Below are positions 34,968 through 49,207 of a stretch of DNA of 64,000 nucleotides, piece after piece. Within the stretch, counting starts at the first letter, position 1. The number at the start of each line of letters is the position of its first letter. The notes under the pieces are model-generated. The model saw only the letters and a program-made list of their open reading frames with translations, searched no databases and was not told the origin of the DNA. This DNA comes from Rotaria macrura (Eukaryota; Rotifera; Eurotatoria; Philodinida; Philodinidae): the NCBI GenBank assembly GCA_900239685.1, contig OENT01000001.1, positions 310,001 to 374,000 on the forward strand, in the 5' to 3' direction. The translations under genes and the position numbers were made by a program.

Positions 34968-36439
34968 AAATGGAAAAGTCGATATCATTTATATGAAACA
35001 TTAAAGCACACATTTTTTTCGCTTGTTTTTTGTTTTTATGCATATCTGTAGAGCTCTATTTAAAAACAAGCAAGTCATTCAATGTGCTGTGCGTGCTTAA
35101 CATCTTTCTGTTTGATCTTACTTTGCGATTTTCAAAAAAAATATATAAAGTCGGACAACTCGTATGCTTATAAATATGTCATCAATCGTCGACTTTTGAT
35201 TACTAAACAAAGATGTGTTATGACCAAGATAAATGTTTCAAGAAAACCTTGAAAATATTTCTTGTTGTCTAAATTGTAATACATGTAGAAAATATATCTT
35301 TTAGCATGAAGCAAATAGAACAATGAATACACATAGGTAGAGTAAACACAAGAGGCTCGTTACGAGCATGAAATTATTTTTTGATGACGATTGTGACAAC
35401 TCGCAAAACAATACGTATGAAATATATTTTCCGTATTTGTTACAAATGAAAAATATAAAGCAGTTTTCATGTCGAATTTGTTTTCTATATATTTATCGTA
35501 TATCACTCTCTCAAAGACCTTTTCGGCATAGCATTTTTAGTGTAAGTAAATATTAATATTCATTTATTTGACATATGAATAATTGATTCGTTTAGTTGCA
35601 AGAGTGAGTTTTTGCTCTCCATACTACAGAGCAAAAATTTGATGGGAAATGTGTTCAGAATGTTTCGCACGCAAAAAATATGCTCTAGTGATGTTTCATA
35701 GAATCAATCTATGGCATTGATTCGTATTTCCTAATCACAATAGTTCTCAGATATCCTTTTCAGTAGGCATCTACTAAGACGCTTATCGTCAACCTTTCTC
35801 TTTTTCTTGTGTTCGATGAAGTATCCTCCAGAATTTGGAGATTATCTTGATTCTTGTTATTCTTTGAAATAAGCTAAATAGTATATTGAGAAAAAAATCA
35901 ATATAGGATTCTATATTTGTTTTATTAGGATTTCTATAGAAGAAAAATAATAGATGAAGTGTATGGTCATGAAGAAAACAGAATTTTATTTGATGAGATC
36001 ATATAATATCAGTGAGAAAGAGAGAAATAGACACAAAGAAAAGAATGGAACTCTATGCAATCAAGAAAACAAAAACAGGTGTTTACATGGTAAAGAAACA
36101 GTAGAATGTTCGTTATTTGTTTTTTACAAGAGAAATACATCGTCCAAAAAAGAAAGAAAGAAAAAGTTAGTAAAATACTTATAGTTATATGAGGAAAAAG
36201 TGTTTCGTTTAAATAAATGCGATTTAAGAAGAACCATTCGGTTCGACATCCCTATAATAAATGTGCAAGTAAATAACAAAAAGAAATATTTATTAAAACT
36301 ATTAGATGCATGCAGTTAATAATCGTTGGTTTTTTTTTGGTAAACTAGCGATATCATCGATACACATGCAAGGACATGCAGCATATGGTGAACAAAAAAA
36401 TTGTGATTGATTAACTTATTGTACAAAAGTTCATCGTTC
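34968..36439. other. Convergent intergenic region
   Basis: 3' flank of the neuropeptide gene and of the CRMP gene, which ends at 36440 on the opposite strand. TTTATT at 36289-36294 gives a minus-strand AATAAA about 150 bases after the CRMP stop. Open frames here have low-complexity, non-conserved translations and are not supported. Confidence 0.5.
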
Positions 36440-39400
36440 TCACCATAATCCTATTTTGTCAAAGAAAACTAATCAATAAAACGATGTTCAATTTTAATTA
36501 TCTCACCTTTTGATTGTCCACCTGGTGGTTGTTGAACACGAGTTGTTTTGCGAACATTTCCATCATCCCATTGTTCACCTAGACATGGAAAAACAATATA
36601 TTTACATCATCAAGTAAATTAACTACCTGATAACATAAAACTGGAATCAAATAGATTTCTTGCTCCTAAAATATATTGACTTATGCATAATTGTAGAAGA
36701 AATTTCTTGTTATTTATACAAACCAGCACGCGTTGCTGGTCGATTATGAAAACCAGCAGCGGGTAAATCATGATTATTGTGACTAGCTTGATGTTTTGGA
36801 CTTGTTTTTAAATCACCATTTGTAAATGGTTTGTTTATATCGATAACTTCACCTGTATACGGTTCACGTTCAATCTTTCGTTGTTTCATAAACTAAATAA
36901 GAGAAGTCATCGTAGGAAAATAATCCATATCAACCTTGTTTGATTAAGTTTTACTTGTTCATGAATTTGTTCTCGCTTAGTTAGCTTTTGATAAACATAA
37001 TCAGTAAAACATGCTGTTTCAATATATTTGCCAGAACCTTGCACCACGTTTAACTATACTTATTGTAAAATCAAACATTTTTGAGTGAACTCGAATGAAA
37101 AAAAATACAAACTTGTCCATTTTCATAAGCAATTTTACCGGCAACAATAGTTGTAGTTGGCAAACCATAACATTCAAAACCTTCGAATACATTAAAATCA
37201 CATGCTTGATGATGTGTTGAAGCAGATATTGTTTTCGTTGCTTGTGGATCCCAGATTATGCAATCACCATCGGAACCCATGGCAATACGACCCTTTTTAG
37301 GATACATGTTAAATATACGCGCAGCATTAGAACTTGTTATAGCAACAAATTGATTCATATCAAGTTTGCCTGTTTCAACACCTTTCGTCCAAATAACTGA
37401 TAAACGATCCTCAACGCCATTAATACCATTTGGAATCTAAGCGAGGTAAAAAGTATCGTTTTTCTTGCTCCTACTGATTTTCATTTGGAAGCAAATGTAT
37501 GCTTTTACTTTTCGAAAATCATCTTTGCCTAAAGCTTTTTGATTGGCATTGAATGTACAATGATCAGTACTCGTTGTGGACAGCGACCCACTGAAAGAAT
37601 TCATAATTATTCGTTTCCTTTTTGATGAAGTAGCATATGTACATACTTAGCTAAAAGATCCATCAGATAAGGTCCTGTAGTTAGATCATTACGAAGAGGG
37701 GGTGACATTACATGAGCTGCAGCATGACGCCAACATTTATTAAAATATTGCGATCCATCAGTACCTAAACTTGCCACATTAGATTCACCGAATACAATTT
37801 GACCTATTCAGACAAAAAACGAATACATATAATTATATATACGTATTGGCTTCGTACGAGCCGTTATAAAGATGAATTCTACCTTTTAATCGTGCTTCCT
37901 GTACTTTATCAGCTGTTGCTTTGCTCATGACATGTGCAACATATAGAGGACATCTAAAAAATTGTATTTTAAATCGTATTTATCGTATCTTTAATGGGAG
38001 ATATTACCTAGTTTGTTCAGCAATGCCAATAGCACGATCTGTAGCTTCAGCTTCAAGCTAGAAAGAAGTTAATTTTTGCATTCAACAGAATTTTCGAATA
38101 GTTTTAATCATATGATATCTTACTTTTTCTGGACGACTAAGAAGATGACCTTCAGGTCCTGTTATGCCTAGTTTTAACATTTCTTTTTCTAATTCCTTAA
38201 TTACTAAACCATTTTCAGCGTGTATCATAGCAATAGCACCAAGTTCATGACATTTTGAAAATACTTGAGAGATTTCATCATCGTGCAACATCAAACTATC
38301 AGGATAAGCCATGAAAACTTCGAACGCATTCACACCTAAATAATAATCAGATTAATCTACAAATCACTGTACATACTATATTCGAAAAAGATGGCCAATA
38401 CATCAATACATAGAATGATAGTAATAAACAACTCTACGAATACTGAACACTTACTAGACTCTAGGAAAAGTTGACTTTTTAAAAATAGTAACATGGAATA
38501 TGCAGACCACACAATAGAAAAATATCATTCCTTTTCTATGACTTAGTAAGATCACATATAATTCAATGTCGTTATTTTTAAAGTGACTATCGTCGCGTGA
38601 ACAACGTAGATATGATGGCTCTTAGCATTAATCTTATACGTCACGGATAATCTTGGTCTCGATCAACATGACATTACGTTGACATTCACAATTTCATTAT
38701 TTCCTCAAAAACCACGTTCTGTTGTCAGAATACATCGGATTAAAATGTAGGTCAACCATATTAGTACACCATTATTTCAGAATTAGAATTTTGGAATGCA
38801 CCAGACGCTTGTCTATGCCAAGTGCAAGTACGATTGTGAATAGAAACTTCATTTTTCACTGTCCAAATCATAAACCGTCGGAATATGTGAATTCTTTTTA
38901 TAAATATTTCTCTTGTCTACTTATATCCTTCATGGCATAAGTAATTAGTCATCTGATCGATCTATCAATGACGTGTCATTGTAGTGCAATACATGGAAGT
39001 AAAATATGTTGAACTCGTGCAGTATTCTAAGCCATTTGATTTGAAGCATTAAAAATGGTGTGCTTTAGTCTTAGTCATTATTGACCATAAAGCTCAAACA
39101 AATATGATTGAATATGATGTTTGAAATTTTATGCTTCTTTTTTGCTTATAACTAAAAGAAATATTCTTTTCAAAAAATGTTTCGAAAAATTCTCTTCTAC
39201 ATCAATTTTCGATCGAAACTCAGTTATGAAACTGTACATTCTGGCTCTAACAAGATCAATTACGAGATTCGTTTCTCTCCCTATAATATATCTTTATCAA
39301 TTTATGATATGGTGAACTGATATTTTTTTATCAGATATAATAAATAGGCAGGATAACACTTGAATAAAATCTATAACTGTATAGGTTGAACTCATCTTGA

Positions 39401-40820
39401 CAGATCGAAAAAGAATGAAGGTGATTGAATAGTTGTATAATCAATATCGATTGACATTTTTCACTTCTCTTTTCAAACCTTTCTCTTTCGTAAGTGTTTC
39501 CATATCTTTGGCCACTTGTTCATTCCAATGTGTAATTGCGATGTGTAACCCGTAATCACAACAAACTTTTGAATCCGCTCGTTCACGCCACTGCTTATAT
39601 GCATCAAGAAATGATTGTTCTTTTGTTGGAATAACAAGATCAACTATAACACAAAACAAAGATGAAAAAAATAACTCAATTGATAGCAATCAAATAGGAT
39701 ATAATTTACTAAAAATAGTAATCACAATATTTATATTCGATTTTTCATCATGTGAAAATTATTGATTAGATTTCTAGGCCGATCTAAATGTCTTTTTCTA
39801 TTGCGTCACAACAACCATCGTACAATACATTAAAAAAAAGAAGAAGAAGAAAGAAACAGTGATGCAATCTGATTCTTTCACGTTTTTCTTTCTTCTTTCT
39901 CATTTTAGCTTGCGAACAAATTAATAAACGACAGTTGTGATCGAATGAACGCAAAGAAATAGAAGTAAAAAATGAAAGTATGATAGACAGTTAATCACTT
40001 TGTTTGGGTTGGGACCAACAAAGAAAATGACTTGGTCATACGTAACCAATCTAATCAATATGGAAGAAGCGAATGTAATAGCTAAAAATGGCATATTCAT
40101 GTATGTATATCACGAGTAAAAAAAGATTGACGAGATACATTCAAGGGTAGTGTGCCTCAGTTTTTTATTCTTTCGTTTTTTTTACCGTAGTATGTTCACT
40201 CACTAAAGTACATATGAATACATACATATATATGGTAAAAGATGCATATCTTTTATCAGCTGTCGTCTTATTTCATGACATCATCTTCAACATAATCGAC
40301 GACGATGTAGTTTCAATCATATGCAACATATAATGTACATATATATATATATATATATATTCATATTGTATGAAAACAGATGCATTCTCTCGATCGTCAT
40401 TATAAATATTCTACCTTTCCCATTCTCCATCACACAGCGGACATAGAAAGTTAGTTCAACAGGTCAGGTGAACAAAAGAGAGCATGCAAAAAAAGAAGGA
40501 AGAATAAAAAGGAAGAAAAAATTCTATTGACCACTTTGATTTGACTACTACACTGCCAGCCGTCAAAGTAAAATGTAATCGAGCTTTAAAGAAAGCTCCC
40601 ATATGATTGTGTCGAAATGACGAAGCAATACGCATGACATTTCGTGTGTGATCTTTTATTTCTTAGATATGCTATGACCGATATTATTTTCGTCATCATT
40701 GGCATTACTGCTGGTACCGGATTACTACTTGGTTCAATAATAACAACGTATTGCTGTTGTAAACGATATCTTCGTAATCAATTAACAACAAGTACTCAGT
40801 CGTCTAAACAACAGCAACAA

Positions 40821-40855
<35 letters not shown>

Positions 40856-42252
40856 AGATTGTCTTCATTCGGTGATCATTAATCAACATATTGCCAGACA
40901 TCTTCGACCTAATTCAACAATATCATTCATCAGTGATAACTATCATAATAATATGACATTGATAGCATCCCCCCATCGTTTGGCCATACTTGAACAACAG
41001 CAACGACAACAAGAACCGGCAACATTAGTCATTGAGAATCCATTGATTTCTCTAGCGCCTACCATGGGAGGAAAAAAATCAGCATTATCACAATCTTTTG
41101 TCTATGAAAATCCAACGATGGAATTAGGTGAATTATCAACAGATAGTGCAATATAATGTCAGATTAATAGAATTTTGACTCAGTATACTGTCGTTTTTCT
41201 TCCTTCTCCACTATGATTCATACCGATGGTTGTTGTTCCACCAGCAATCGCTGCTTTGGTGCCCGTATAAAAATCATCAACTGTTCGTGTACCCATAAAT
41301 TGTAATTCAAGATGCGTGCGTGTATCAATACCACCTGAAAATAATTTATATATGTAAAAATTAATAATAATAATAATAATGATAGATTCAATGTCGCTAA
41401 TAAATACCTGGCATAACTAATTTGCCTGTAGCATCAATCGTTTTTGTTCCCGCAGGTACAGTAAGGCTAGGACCCACTTGTCTAGGAACGTAAAAATGAT
41501 GATATTTTTCAGCTGTCGTATAAAGAGCTTATTACATAACTTACTTGATAATACCGTCTTCGATAAAAACATCGGCAAGCATTGCTGCATCATCATTAAC
41601 GACTCGACCACCTTTGATTAATAAACGATGTTGTGAAGACTAAGAAAGTAAAATAATTTTATTCTAAATTCAGATTTCATCAAAACTTTCTAGTTTTTGC
41701 ATTTCAACATTACACTGGAATATTTTTTTCTTCATCTTCGAAATAATTCTGATTCATGCAAAGAAACATTTTTAATCGAAATAATCTGATCGAGTCAAAA
41801 ATCTATATCTAATTGTAAGGATTAACTTTAGTATTAAAATTCGCCATAAAACATGTAGACTGTTCAACCAATTGAAAAATGACTATATGGCAATTATTAT
41901 CGTATGTTATAGTGAAAAGTTTTATTTTCTACTAAGGAAACGTAGAAGTAGATGACGTAAAACAAAACAAACATCACATCAGTGTCAGCTGGCTCCTTAC
42001 TTTACAAGTAATAGCAGCATCTTTTGAGATTGATGGAATGATAGTAAAAACACTACTTGTACTTCCTGGCCTAATGACTGATGTTGTCGAAGGAAGAAAA
42101 GAAGATTGTTGCGTATCTTTTATACAATAGAAGCTCGATTCAGGATTTGAATTACACTGTAATTGTTCACGATCATTTTTCGATGGAATAAACTGAAAAC
42201 ATGCACTAGATAAATTTGTTTGCTCTTCAACGTCTGATAATGATGACGACAT
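36440..42252 (-). CDS. CRMP: CRMP/DPYSL-type dihydropyrimidinase-related protein (catalytic site altered)
   Basis: Fifteen exons on the minus strand: 42252-42001, 41639-41545, 41481-41408, 41334-41224, 39643-39479, 38335-38124, 38057-38008, 37953-37883, 37803-37647, 37590-37509, 37436-37113, 37053-36955, 36892-36724, 36578-36507, 36450-36440. Total 1944 bases, 647 residues. The first 84 residues are a unique extension. The rest follows the dihydropyrimidinase fold ([39 protein letters not shown]). Metal ligands of the active enzyme are partly lost: the HxH pair reads R146-T-H148 and the carboxylated Lys is E238, while H271, H327 and D405 remain. The tail carries the CRMP signature ([10 protein letters not shown]) and ends Lys-Gly-Leu-Trp. 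CRMPs bind tubulin and guide axon growth in semaphorin signalling; they are cytosolic tetramers without hydantoinase activity. The last exon is an 11-base microexon. Without it the frame would read on for 13 codons after PPGGQS, so the very end is tentative. Confidence 0.92.
40339..40360. repeat. (AT)n microsatellite
   Basis: Alternating AT tract in CRMP intron 4, upstream of the nested antisense gene. Confidence 0.9.
40674..41156 (+). CDS. Nested single-pass membrane protein with a polyglutamine tract
   Basis: A 160-residue frame on the plus strand, lying wholly inside intron 4 of the minus-strand CRMP gene; its stop is 67 bases from CRMP exon 4. Residues ~4-27 form a membrane segment ([20 protein letters not shown]) followed by a CCCKR juxtamembrane motif, suited to palmitoylation and a cytosolic C terminus. 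Sixteen consecutive Gln (40809-40856, mixed CAA and CAG) follow, then a ~90-residue tail with ENPLISL and YENPTMEL, motifs that resemble each other. The Met chosen is the one beginning the membrane segment. A T-rich tract ending TTCTTAG just upstream leaves open that this is the last exon of a longer protein with an ectodomain. No family is recognised. Confidence 0.6.
40809..40856 (+). repeat. (CAA/CAG)16 polyglutamine-coding repeat
   Basis: Sixteen Gln codons, mostly alternating CAG and CAA. The interruptions should make it more stable than a pure CAG run. Confidence 0.9.
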
Positions 42253-44676
42253 GGTGTAGTTTATTTTTCTGTTTCTGTCCTTGACTGACTAGAAAGATTC
42301 AGTTGCTTGATGCCATATTTCTGCTACCGTCGACGTCTCTGTGAAGAATTCCTTCTTTTTTCTCTTCCTATATGCTCTATCTTTTTTCTAGAGTGTTCAT
42401 CAGCTTAGTTTTTTTTCTCTTGTTCGCTGTTTGTCGTTCTGCCAAGGAACATTTGCAATATCCTTTTAATAGAAAGTAGAACTAGATCCGATGGGAGCCG
42501 ATAATAGTTCGATTCAATATTCTTTTATATGGTTATTGGCAGCAGATTGCTGATTTTCTTTGTCACAATTTTAAAAGTGTGATACGTTAACATACTTTGA
42601 CTCGCGCAAAAAGTGCATTTTGAAGTAAGTACTAAACAGTGCACACAGTGGTGCTCTAACTTTGCCTTCCGTACTACACAAAGCAGCTATGGGTGCATCG
42701 TTCATGGTCTAGTTTTCGTTAGAAAGAATAAAATCCTTGCTAAAAGCTTGATTCCAGATGTGTATTTTAAAATAGTTATCAAGAGTTGAAATGCTTGAAA
42801 AACATACTGCAACAATAAATTTCTTTGTACGTTTATAAAGTTTAGAAGAAAATAATTCATCCATAGAAGCAGGCAAGTTAAGTTGCCGCTTTTATTTTTG
42901 TAATCAGATTTTGTCATGCTGTGTTAGAATATTATAAAATAGTGAAAATGAACCTTTCAAATCGTGGCGTAACTTTACAATCGATATTTCTCAGTGGTTT
43001 ATCATTGTGAGTTTGAAATAAAAAGATTGCTCATATCAGCGATCTAGTACAGTTAAAGGTCCACAGATTTGTTTCCTATTTCAGTTTGGTGAATCTTGCA
43101 CATATAAGCATCGCTCAGAATAGATAACATTTTCCCAGCAAGAAATCATGAGAAAGAATGTAATTGACGATTTTCAATGGAAACAAAAATTTTTAAATAA
43201 AATTTTCTTCTCAGAAATCTTTCAATTAATAATCACTCGATTATATTGATAACGCTTAAAAGTCAGCATTTCACCTGAATATTTCAGTAGTCAAAAGTTT
43301 AAGAAATCTATCAAAACTATACCTAATCACTGAAATCATGCCTAGTCATCAGTCGTTTTTCCCATTCCCGCTAAGCTATACAAAGAAAACATTTTAACAC
43401 AACTCGTTACTCGAGATTTTATTTTCTCTAACAAAAGCATTATCAAGTTTCTATGACGATGCATAGTCATGCTATTGTAAAAACAACATGAAGCTAGTCA
43501 TTTTTTACTATCCATTGGCAAGCGATACGCCTTCTTGTGATTCCGTAAATTTAAATGAAACTTACATCTGTTTTAGGTGGTGAACCATTGTGACGAATGT
43601 TTGTTATTGGCATTTTGTAAACGTTGAATTTAGGGAAAAGACAAACAGAAGAAGAAAATCTAGAATATTAGATGAATAAGAATAAAAGTTACTTTATAAG
43701 CACTTGTGTGACTATTCGTTTCACTCAGACAGGTGTTCAGCTATTAGTCAAAGATGAACATTATTGTGTATGTATGCACATACGTCACGTTCATGTTTTT
43801 GTGTGCTCATACTGATTAACGAACGGAAGTGTCATATTGAACTAAAAGATGAATGAATGAATAAGCCCCTATGGACATATCAGCATTCATTTGAAACTGT
43901 ATTCAGCTGCCTGCTATTCTTTTCTTTCCGACGAAAGGAAAGAAAGAAGCAGAACAAAAGGTAACTCGTGTGAGTCATCATGGACAATGCCTGTTGACAA
44001 GTTTAGAGAGACACTTCTATGACTTTTCTGTGCGTACAGAGATTACTATACATCTAATCTGTCTCTAATTAAAATTTTCTCATGATCAAAATAATCAATC
44101 AACTAACATTCCATAAGCTATTTTGACAAATTTAATATTTACTAGCGGCATCTATCAAAGATTATCGGATAACGTTTTTTTTCGTTCATTGTTTTAGAGT
44201 CCATCTCTTTCTTTCATGTATCGAAAACCAATGGTCAAATACGTGATTCACTATTTCGTTCAAAGTCAAATCGTTAAAATCTGTCAAGTGTACGCAGATA
44301 GGTTAATTCGAATAGGTTCATTACTAATTGGATCGATTTACCAGCAACTCGCTTCATGTGTTTTATCTTGTGTTATATAAACACAAAACCTTATCAATAG
44401 TTTCTCTTCCGAGTAACTTTTTGGACTAGAAAAAGTTTCGAAAAGGAAACCAATAAATTAAAAGAAGACATTCTCGATTCTTTTAGACAAGCAAACAATA
44501 ATAATAGTCAATATAATCTTACTTTTTGATCAATAGAATATTGTCCTTTGGACTTTTGTTTTCCATTGAATCATCGAGGAAACTATGAGAATCTATCTCA
44601 TTCGTAATACAATGTTAGAAATGAATTTCATTCTAGATTTTTACTTTTCATAGTCATGTTTAATATTAGAAATTAA
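42253..44676. other. Intergenic between divergent CRMP and PCYT1 genes
   Basis: About 2.4 kb that must contain the promoters of both flanking genes. It is AT-rich and has no supportable coding sequence. The stretch 42253-42470, next to CRMP, is pyrimidine-rich on the plus strand. Confidence 0.5.
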
Positions 44677-46561
44677 ATGGATGATAAATCGACTACGTTT
44701 AACAATATGATGTCTGTTGATGAATGGCATGATGCACCCGCTGAAAACTTTTGTAACACTAACATGACTAATCCAGTATCAATAGAAAACTATTACGAGC
44801 ATTCATTATCAGAAGACATATCAATAGACAAAAGTGCTAGTGAAACATGTAGTATTAAACGTTCAATGCAGTTTAGTGGAAGAATCAATATTAATGTTGA
44901 CCTTAATATAGGCCCAGCACCTTTATCGTATGAAGAGAAAGCTAAAACCGAACGTGAAAATTGTGATTATTCCAAGAAAATCACTCTGGTAATGGCTAAA
45001 AATGGTACAGCACCAAGAAAGATCCGGATTTATGCTGATGGTAAACTTCATGAAATCGCTCATTTTTAGTTGGTCATTATCAAATTCATTTTCAAAAATT
45101 TAGGTATTTATGATCTATTTCATGCTGGTCATGCTCGACAATTGATGCAAGCAAAAAATTTATTTCAAAACGTTTATTTACTTGTTGGTGTTTGTAATGA
45201 TGCTTTAACACATAGTAAAAAAGGTAAAACTGTTATGGATGAAGCTGAACGTTATGAAAGTGTTCGTCATTGTCGTTATGTTGATGAAGTTGTTACAGAC
45301 GCACCATGGGTACTTAATGATGAATTTTTAACAGACAATAAAATTGACTTTGTTGCTCATGATGAAATACCGTACGGGGCTGAGGGTAGTGATGATATTT
45401 ATCAACACATCAAAGTAAGTTTTTGTAAAGAAATCTTATCCCATATTGAATATTGCGTTTGTCTTGAAGCTTGCATACTACATATCGTCGTAGTACATTG
45501 TTATATGATCTATAAAGAATTCATTAAAAGTATTTTTTTTTGCAGTGTCTGATTTAATATTTATTAATAAGTATTTCCAATCGGTTAAAGAATAGTATGA
45601 AAAGATAAACAAACGAATAGTTTACTTAAGGGATCGATAGGTTATTCTATATCAAACCTAGTATTGATTTGCAAGCTAAACAATAATTGTAATTCCATAG
45701 GGAAACTAAGATTATTGTAAATATTTTTGACTTTCCTAGGAAATACTTGTGCAAGTTCGCAATAGTTCTTCTAATCAGTTAGAAATCAAATTAAATGTAT
45801 AATGACGTCTTATACGATTCATTTTGCTATCCAACAATGTACGTATGAACATGTTAAATTGTGACTCGCTATTCAAGAACATCATCTATCCTATATGAAA
45901 TGTCTTGAAATGAACAGCCCACTTTCGCAGTTAACATCTTTGTATCTTTGGCATGATCAAGTTTTATTTTCTATCAGACAAATTTTTTGTTTATCCTATG
46001 AAATAATATTTGTAATTTTAGACAGACATTGCTGTATTAATAAACAGAATTATTATTATCGATATCAGTTTTGTTTTCGTTTAGGCTCGCGGTATGTTTG
46101 CTGCTACTCAACGTACTGAAGGTGTTTCCACATCCGACATAATATGCCGACTTGTTCGTGATTATGATATATACGTGCGACGTAATTTAGCTCGTGGTTA
46201 TTCAGCTCAAGATTTGAATGTTGGATTTATTAAAAAGAATCAACTGGAATTACAATCTCGAATCGATACAGTGAAAACAAAATTTCGTACTTACGAAGAA
46301 GAATCAAAAACATTTATGGAACGTTGGGAAGATAGAAGCAAAGAATATATACATAATTTTATTTCTTTATTTGAACGTAAACGTGTCTTTAATCTAATAA
46401 ATAGAACACGATCAGTTGTTGTTCATTCTGATATTCATGACAAAGGAAGTGATATAGAAAATGATAATATACTAGCAGTAGACGACAGTTGTAAAACCAA
46501 GACATCTTATCAACAAACAGTGACTTCAAGTGATACACGTTTCAGTGATACAAAGCATTGA
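44677..46561 (+). CDS. PCYT1: Choline-phosphate cytidylyltransferase (CCT)
   Basis: Three exons (44677-45040, 45104-45414, 46085-46561) with introns of 63 and 670 bp give 383 residues (human PCYT1A 367). The enzyme makes CDP-choline from phosphocholine and CTP, the rate-limiting step of the Kennedy pathway to phosphatidylcholine. A variable N terminus (~1-110) is followed by the nucleotidyltransferase domain: [19 protein letters not shown] with the HxGH motif at 128-131, [32 protein letters not shown], and RTEGVSTSD starting at 235. Residues ~268-315 form the charged amphipathic membrane-sensing helix ([19 protein letters not shown]), and a short Ser/Thr-rich tail stands for the phosphorylated P domain. 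First intron phase 1 splits the invariant Gly of ADG. A possible AATAAA is at 46753-46758. Confidence 0.95.
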
Positions 46562-49207
46562 ATATTAACTTATTTATGTTTTTATTTTACTAGAAATATC
46601 CTCATATTTTCGCTTTTTTTTTTGTTTTTGTCATTATTTTTATTTATCAGGACATATTGCTTGCGTTGTCTACGTTTATTTAATGCTCAGTGTACTATTC
46701 ATTAGTATTTCTTCCAATTGGATTTGACAGAATCATCTTTTTTTATATTCAAAATAAACAGTGCTTTTTGTTCTGAGATGATATTATGATACAATAGAAT
46801 CACATGAATGTTGTTACTCTAAGAAGCTCGATTAAGAATAATTTTCTATCAATGGAGTTTCTCTAAATCAACAGAAAGAATGACAAGAATAATAAAATGT
46901 CAGAAACATGTTTATTCCATATGAAATGACTAGCACCTGTTACTGAAGAAATAAGAAAGAAAAAGGCGTATGCGATCAAACGAACAAAATGAATACTTAG
47001 AATAACCCGGTGATTATGGCATCAGCAACAGAAAGGATTTCGCTACGTTTATTATTTTATGTTGAATAACTACTTATCATGAAAGAAAGAAAAGAAAAAT
47101 AACCATAATTATCCAAAGCAACAGGATTATGGAGTCAGTCATCAAAGACATCGATGTGGCTTAGCAGTCTATTGTGTAGACATTGACTAAAATTTTGTCG
47201 AATGCATTATCATATATTTTGAATTAGTCGCGTCATTTACTATGGACTACGGCGAACTTCGCATGATCTCTCATTACCTTCGACTTAACATTAGAAGAAA
47301 ATAAAACCTGAATAATGATCATCATACTTTATACACATACAAATGATTCAACTCTTTATCTCTTTCAAAATACCATGATCTTGACCGATAAGTCTTCTGA
47401 CTGATGAAAGATCCTTGTATACTCTGAGTCTGATGATTTCCGAACGTTCGTGCCCTGACATTGTTCGTTGCTATAGTCATTATTTATAACTCCATGTAAT
47501 AATCTTCGTTGACCTATAGGCGCGAGAAATCTTTCGCGTAATTGAAAACCAACAGTATTGTAATGAAATATAGCATTAATCATTGATCGACGGGTGTAGA
47601 TATACATATGTACACGTATTTGTGCAACAGTTACATAGCCGTTGACCCTTCAGCAATGAGTAATACAAGGTTCGTGTTCTTGAAATTTGCACTTGCTAGT
47701 ACAGATACGTTGAAAATTTACTATAGAAAAGGGAAGTGATTTATGACAGTCGGAAACATAGAAAGACTAATGTATTGATTCTTTATTCGAACTATTCTCA
47801 ACTCTTCTTATAATTAAATGTTTCAAAATATTTGAAACATGAAGAGTCGCATGGATTCAGTGAGAACATGAAAAGTATTTTAAGATATATCCAATCTGAT
47901 TCTCTTTGATGAACTTACATTCGTTAAATTCAGCACTCAGAAATAAGACAACAAAACTACATATTAAGAAATACGAAAGAGGACGTTGAACATTTATTGG
48001 AAAAAACACAAACAACAATAATTGCATGACATCCATCAATATCTAACAATGTATCACGTTCATAATATCTCAACTAATTCTTTTTAATGCCTATGTCCTT
48101 TTGTAATAATTTCTAACGTAAATTGAAATTCATTGACACTGGTTGGCAGCCCCTTTCACATTATTTATTCTATTCATATTGGTATGTGGTTCATTAGTTT
48201 TCTTAGTTCAATTACCTTCAAGAATAATGAACGAACGGTTGTTGTCAAATATTCTCTCGGAATATTCTACATGTGAGTTCATATAATAGTGCAAATAAAA
48301 TAAACGAATGATATAGAACGTAAAAGAAACCCATTAATTATTATACGACATGTTTATTTGTTCTTCATTTTGCTTACCATTTTCTGTTTACTCTCTACTC
48401 ATTCATACTCTATTACACAAACAAATATGAATTTTCAACTCATCACGGTAAGAGTTCTATGTGGTTGTTATCATATACAAATGACTTTCCTTGGAAAAAT
48501 AATACTACTTATTCGTAGAAAAAAAAGGAAGGAGAGAGTGTGCAACCCTAATTTTTGTATCTCGAACGTATAGTCAACTCAATAGCTAGACCTTTTAGTT
48601 TCTTGTGTCATAAGATGTCTAAATAATATATATGATACTGCCTTAATGGTTCTTGCTGAATTGCCAATATAGCAATGGTATCACGAAAAATACTCATGTC
48701 GTGACTTCAGATAATCACAGGAAGAGACCTTTGTTTCAATTTTTACAACAATTCTTAGTAGTTGCCTTCTTTCTTCTGAGATGAACTCATCCTTTTTCTT
48801 TATTTGATTCGTCTCGGCAGCCAATGTGCATCAATGATAAAGTGAAGAAATTGTTAGAGTTAATATAATCTTCTGTAATATAATATGACAGCTCTCTTAC
48901 TGTGTCTCTATCAATTTTTTCTCTCTCTTATTCTCTGTCTTTCTTGTGGTATCTGAATGAGATACAAGTTATGGATATGAAACTTCCATAAATTTCTAAA
49001 GCCACTGAATCAAATGAAATTTAGTCTTAGATTACTACATTACTTGTGGAAACGAACAAAGAGCAGTATTATTTCACTGTAGATGAATCTCTTTTATTGA
49101 ATTTCTCAAGTCTTATGAAATTTTCATTTGAATACAAATATTATAATCCAATTACTTACTCTCGAACGTAAGAAATAATCAATATAAAATATTATCTTTT
49201 ATCAAAA
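46562..49207. other. Intergenic, AT-rich
   Basis: Begins with the PCYT1 3' UTR (AATAAA near 46753). About 2.4 kb further shows no supported gene. The short inverted repeat CGCGAGAAATCTTTCGCG near 47521-47538 is a local CpG-rich oddity. Confidence 0.5.

Noticed and set aside
47365..47607. 80-codon minus-strand open frame
   Set aside because: Looks mildly protein-like, but no homologue, no splice partners and no clear promoter; kept as non-coding.
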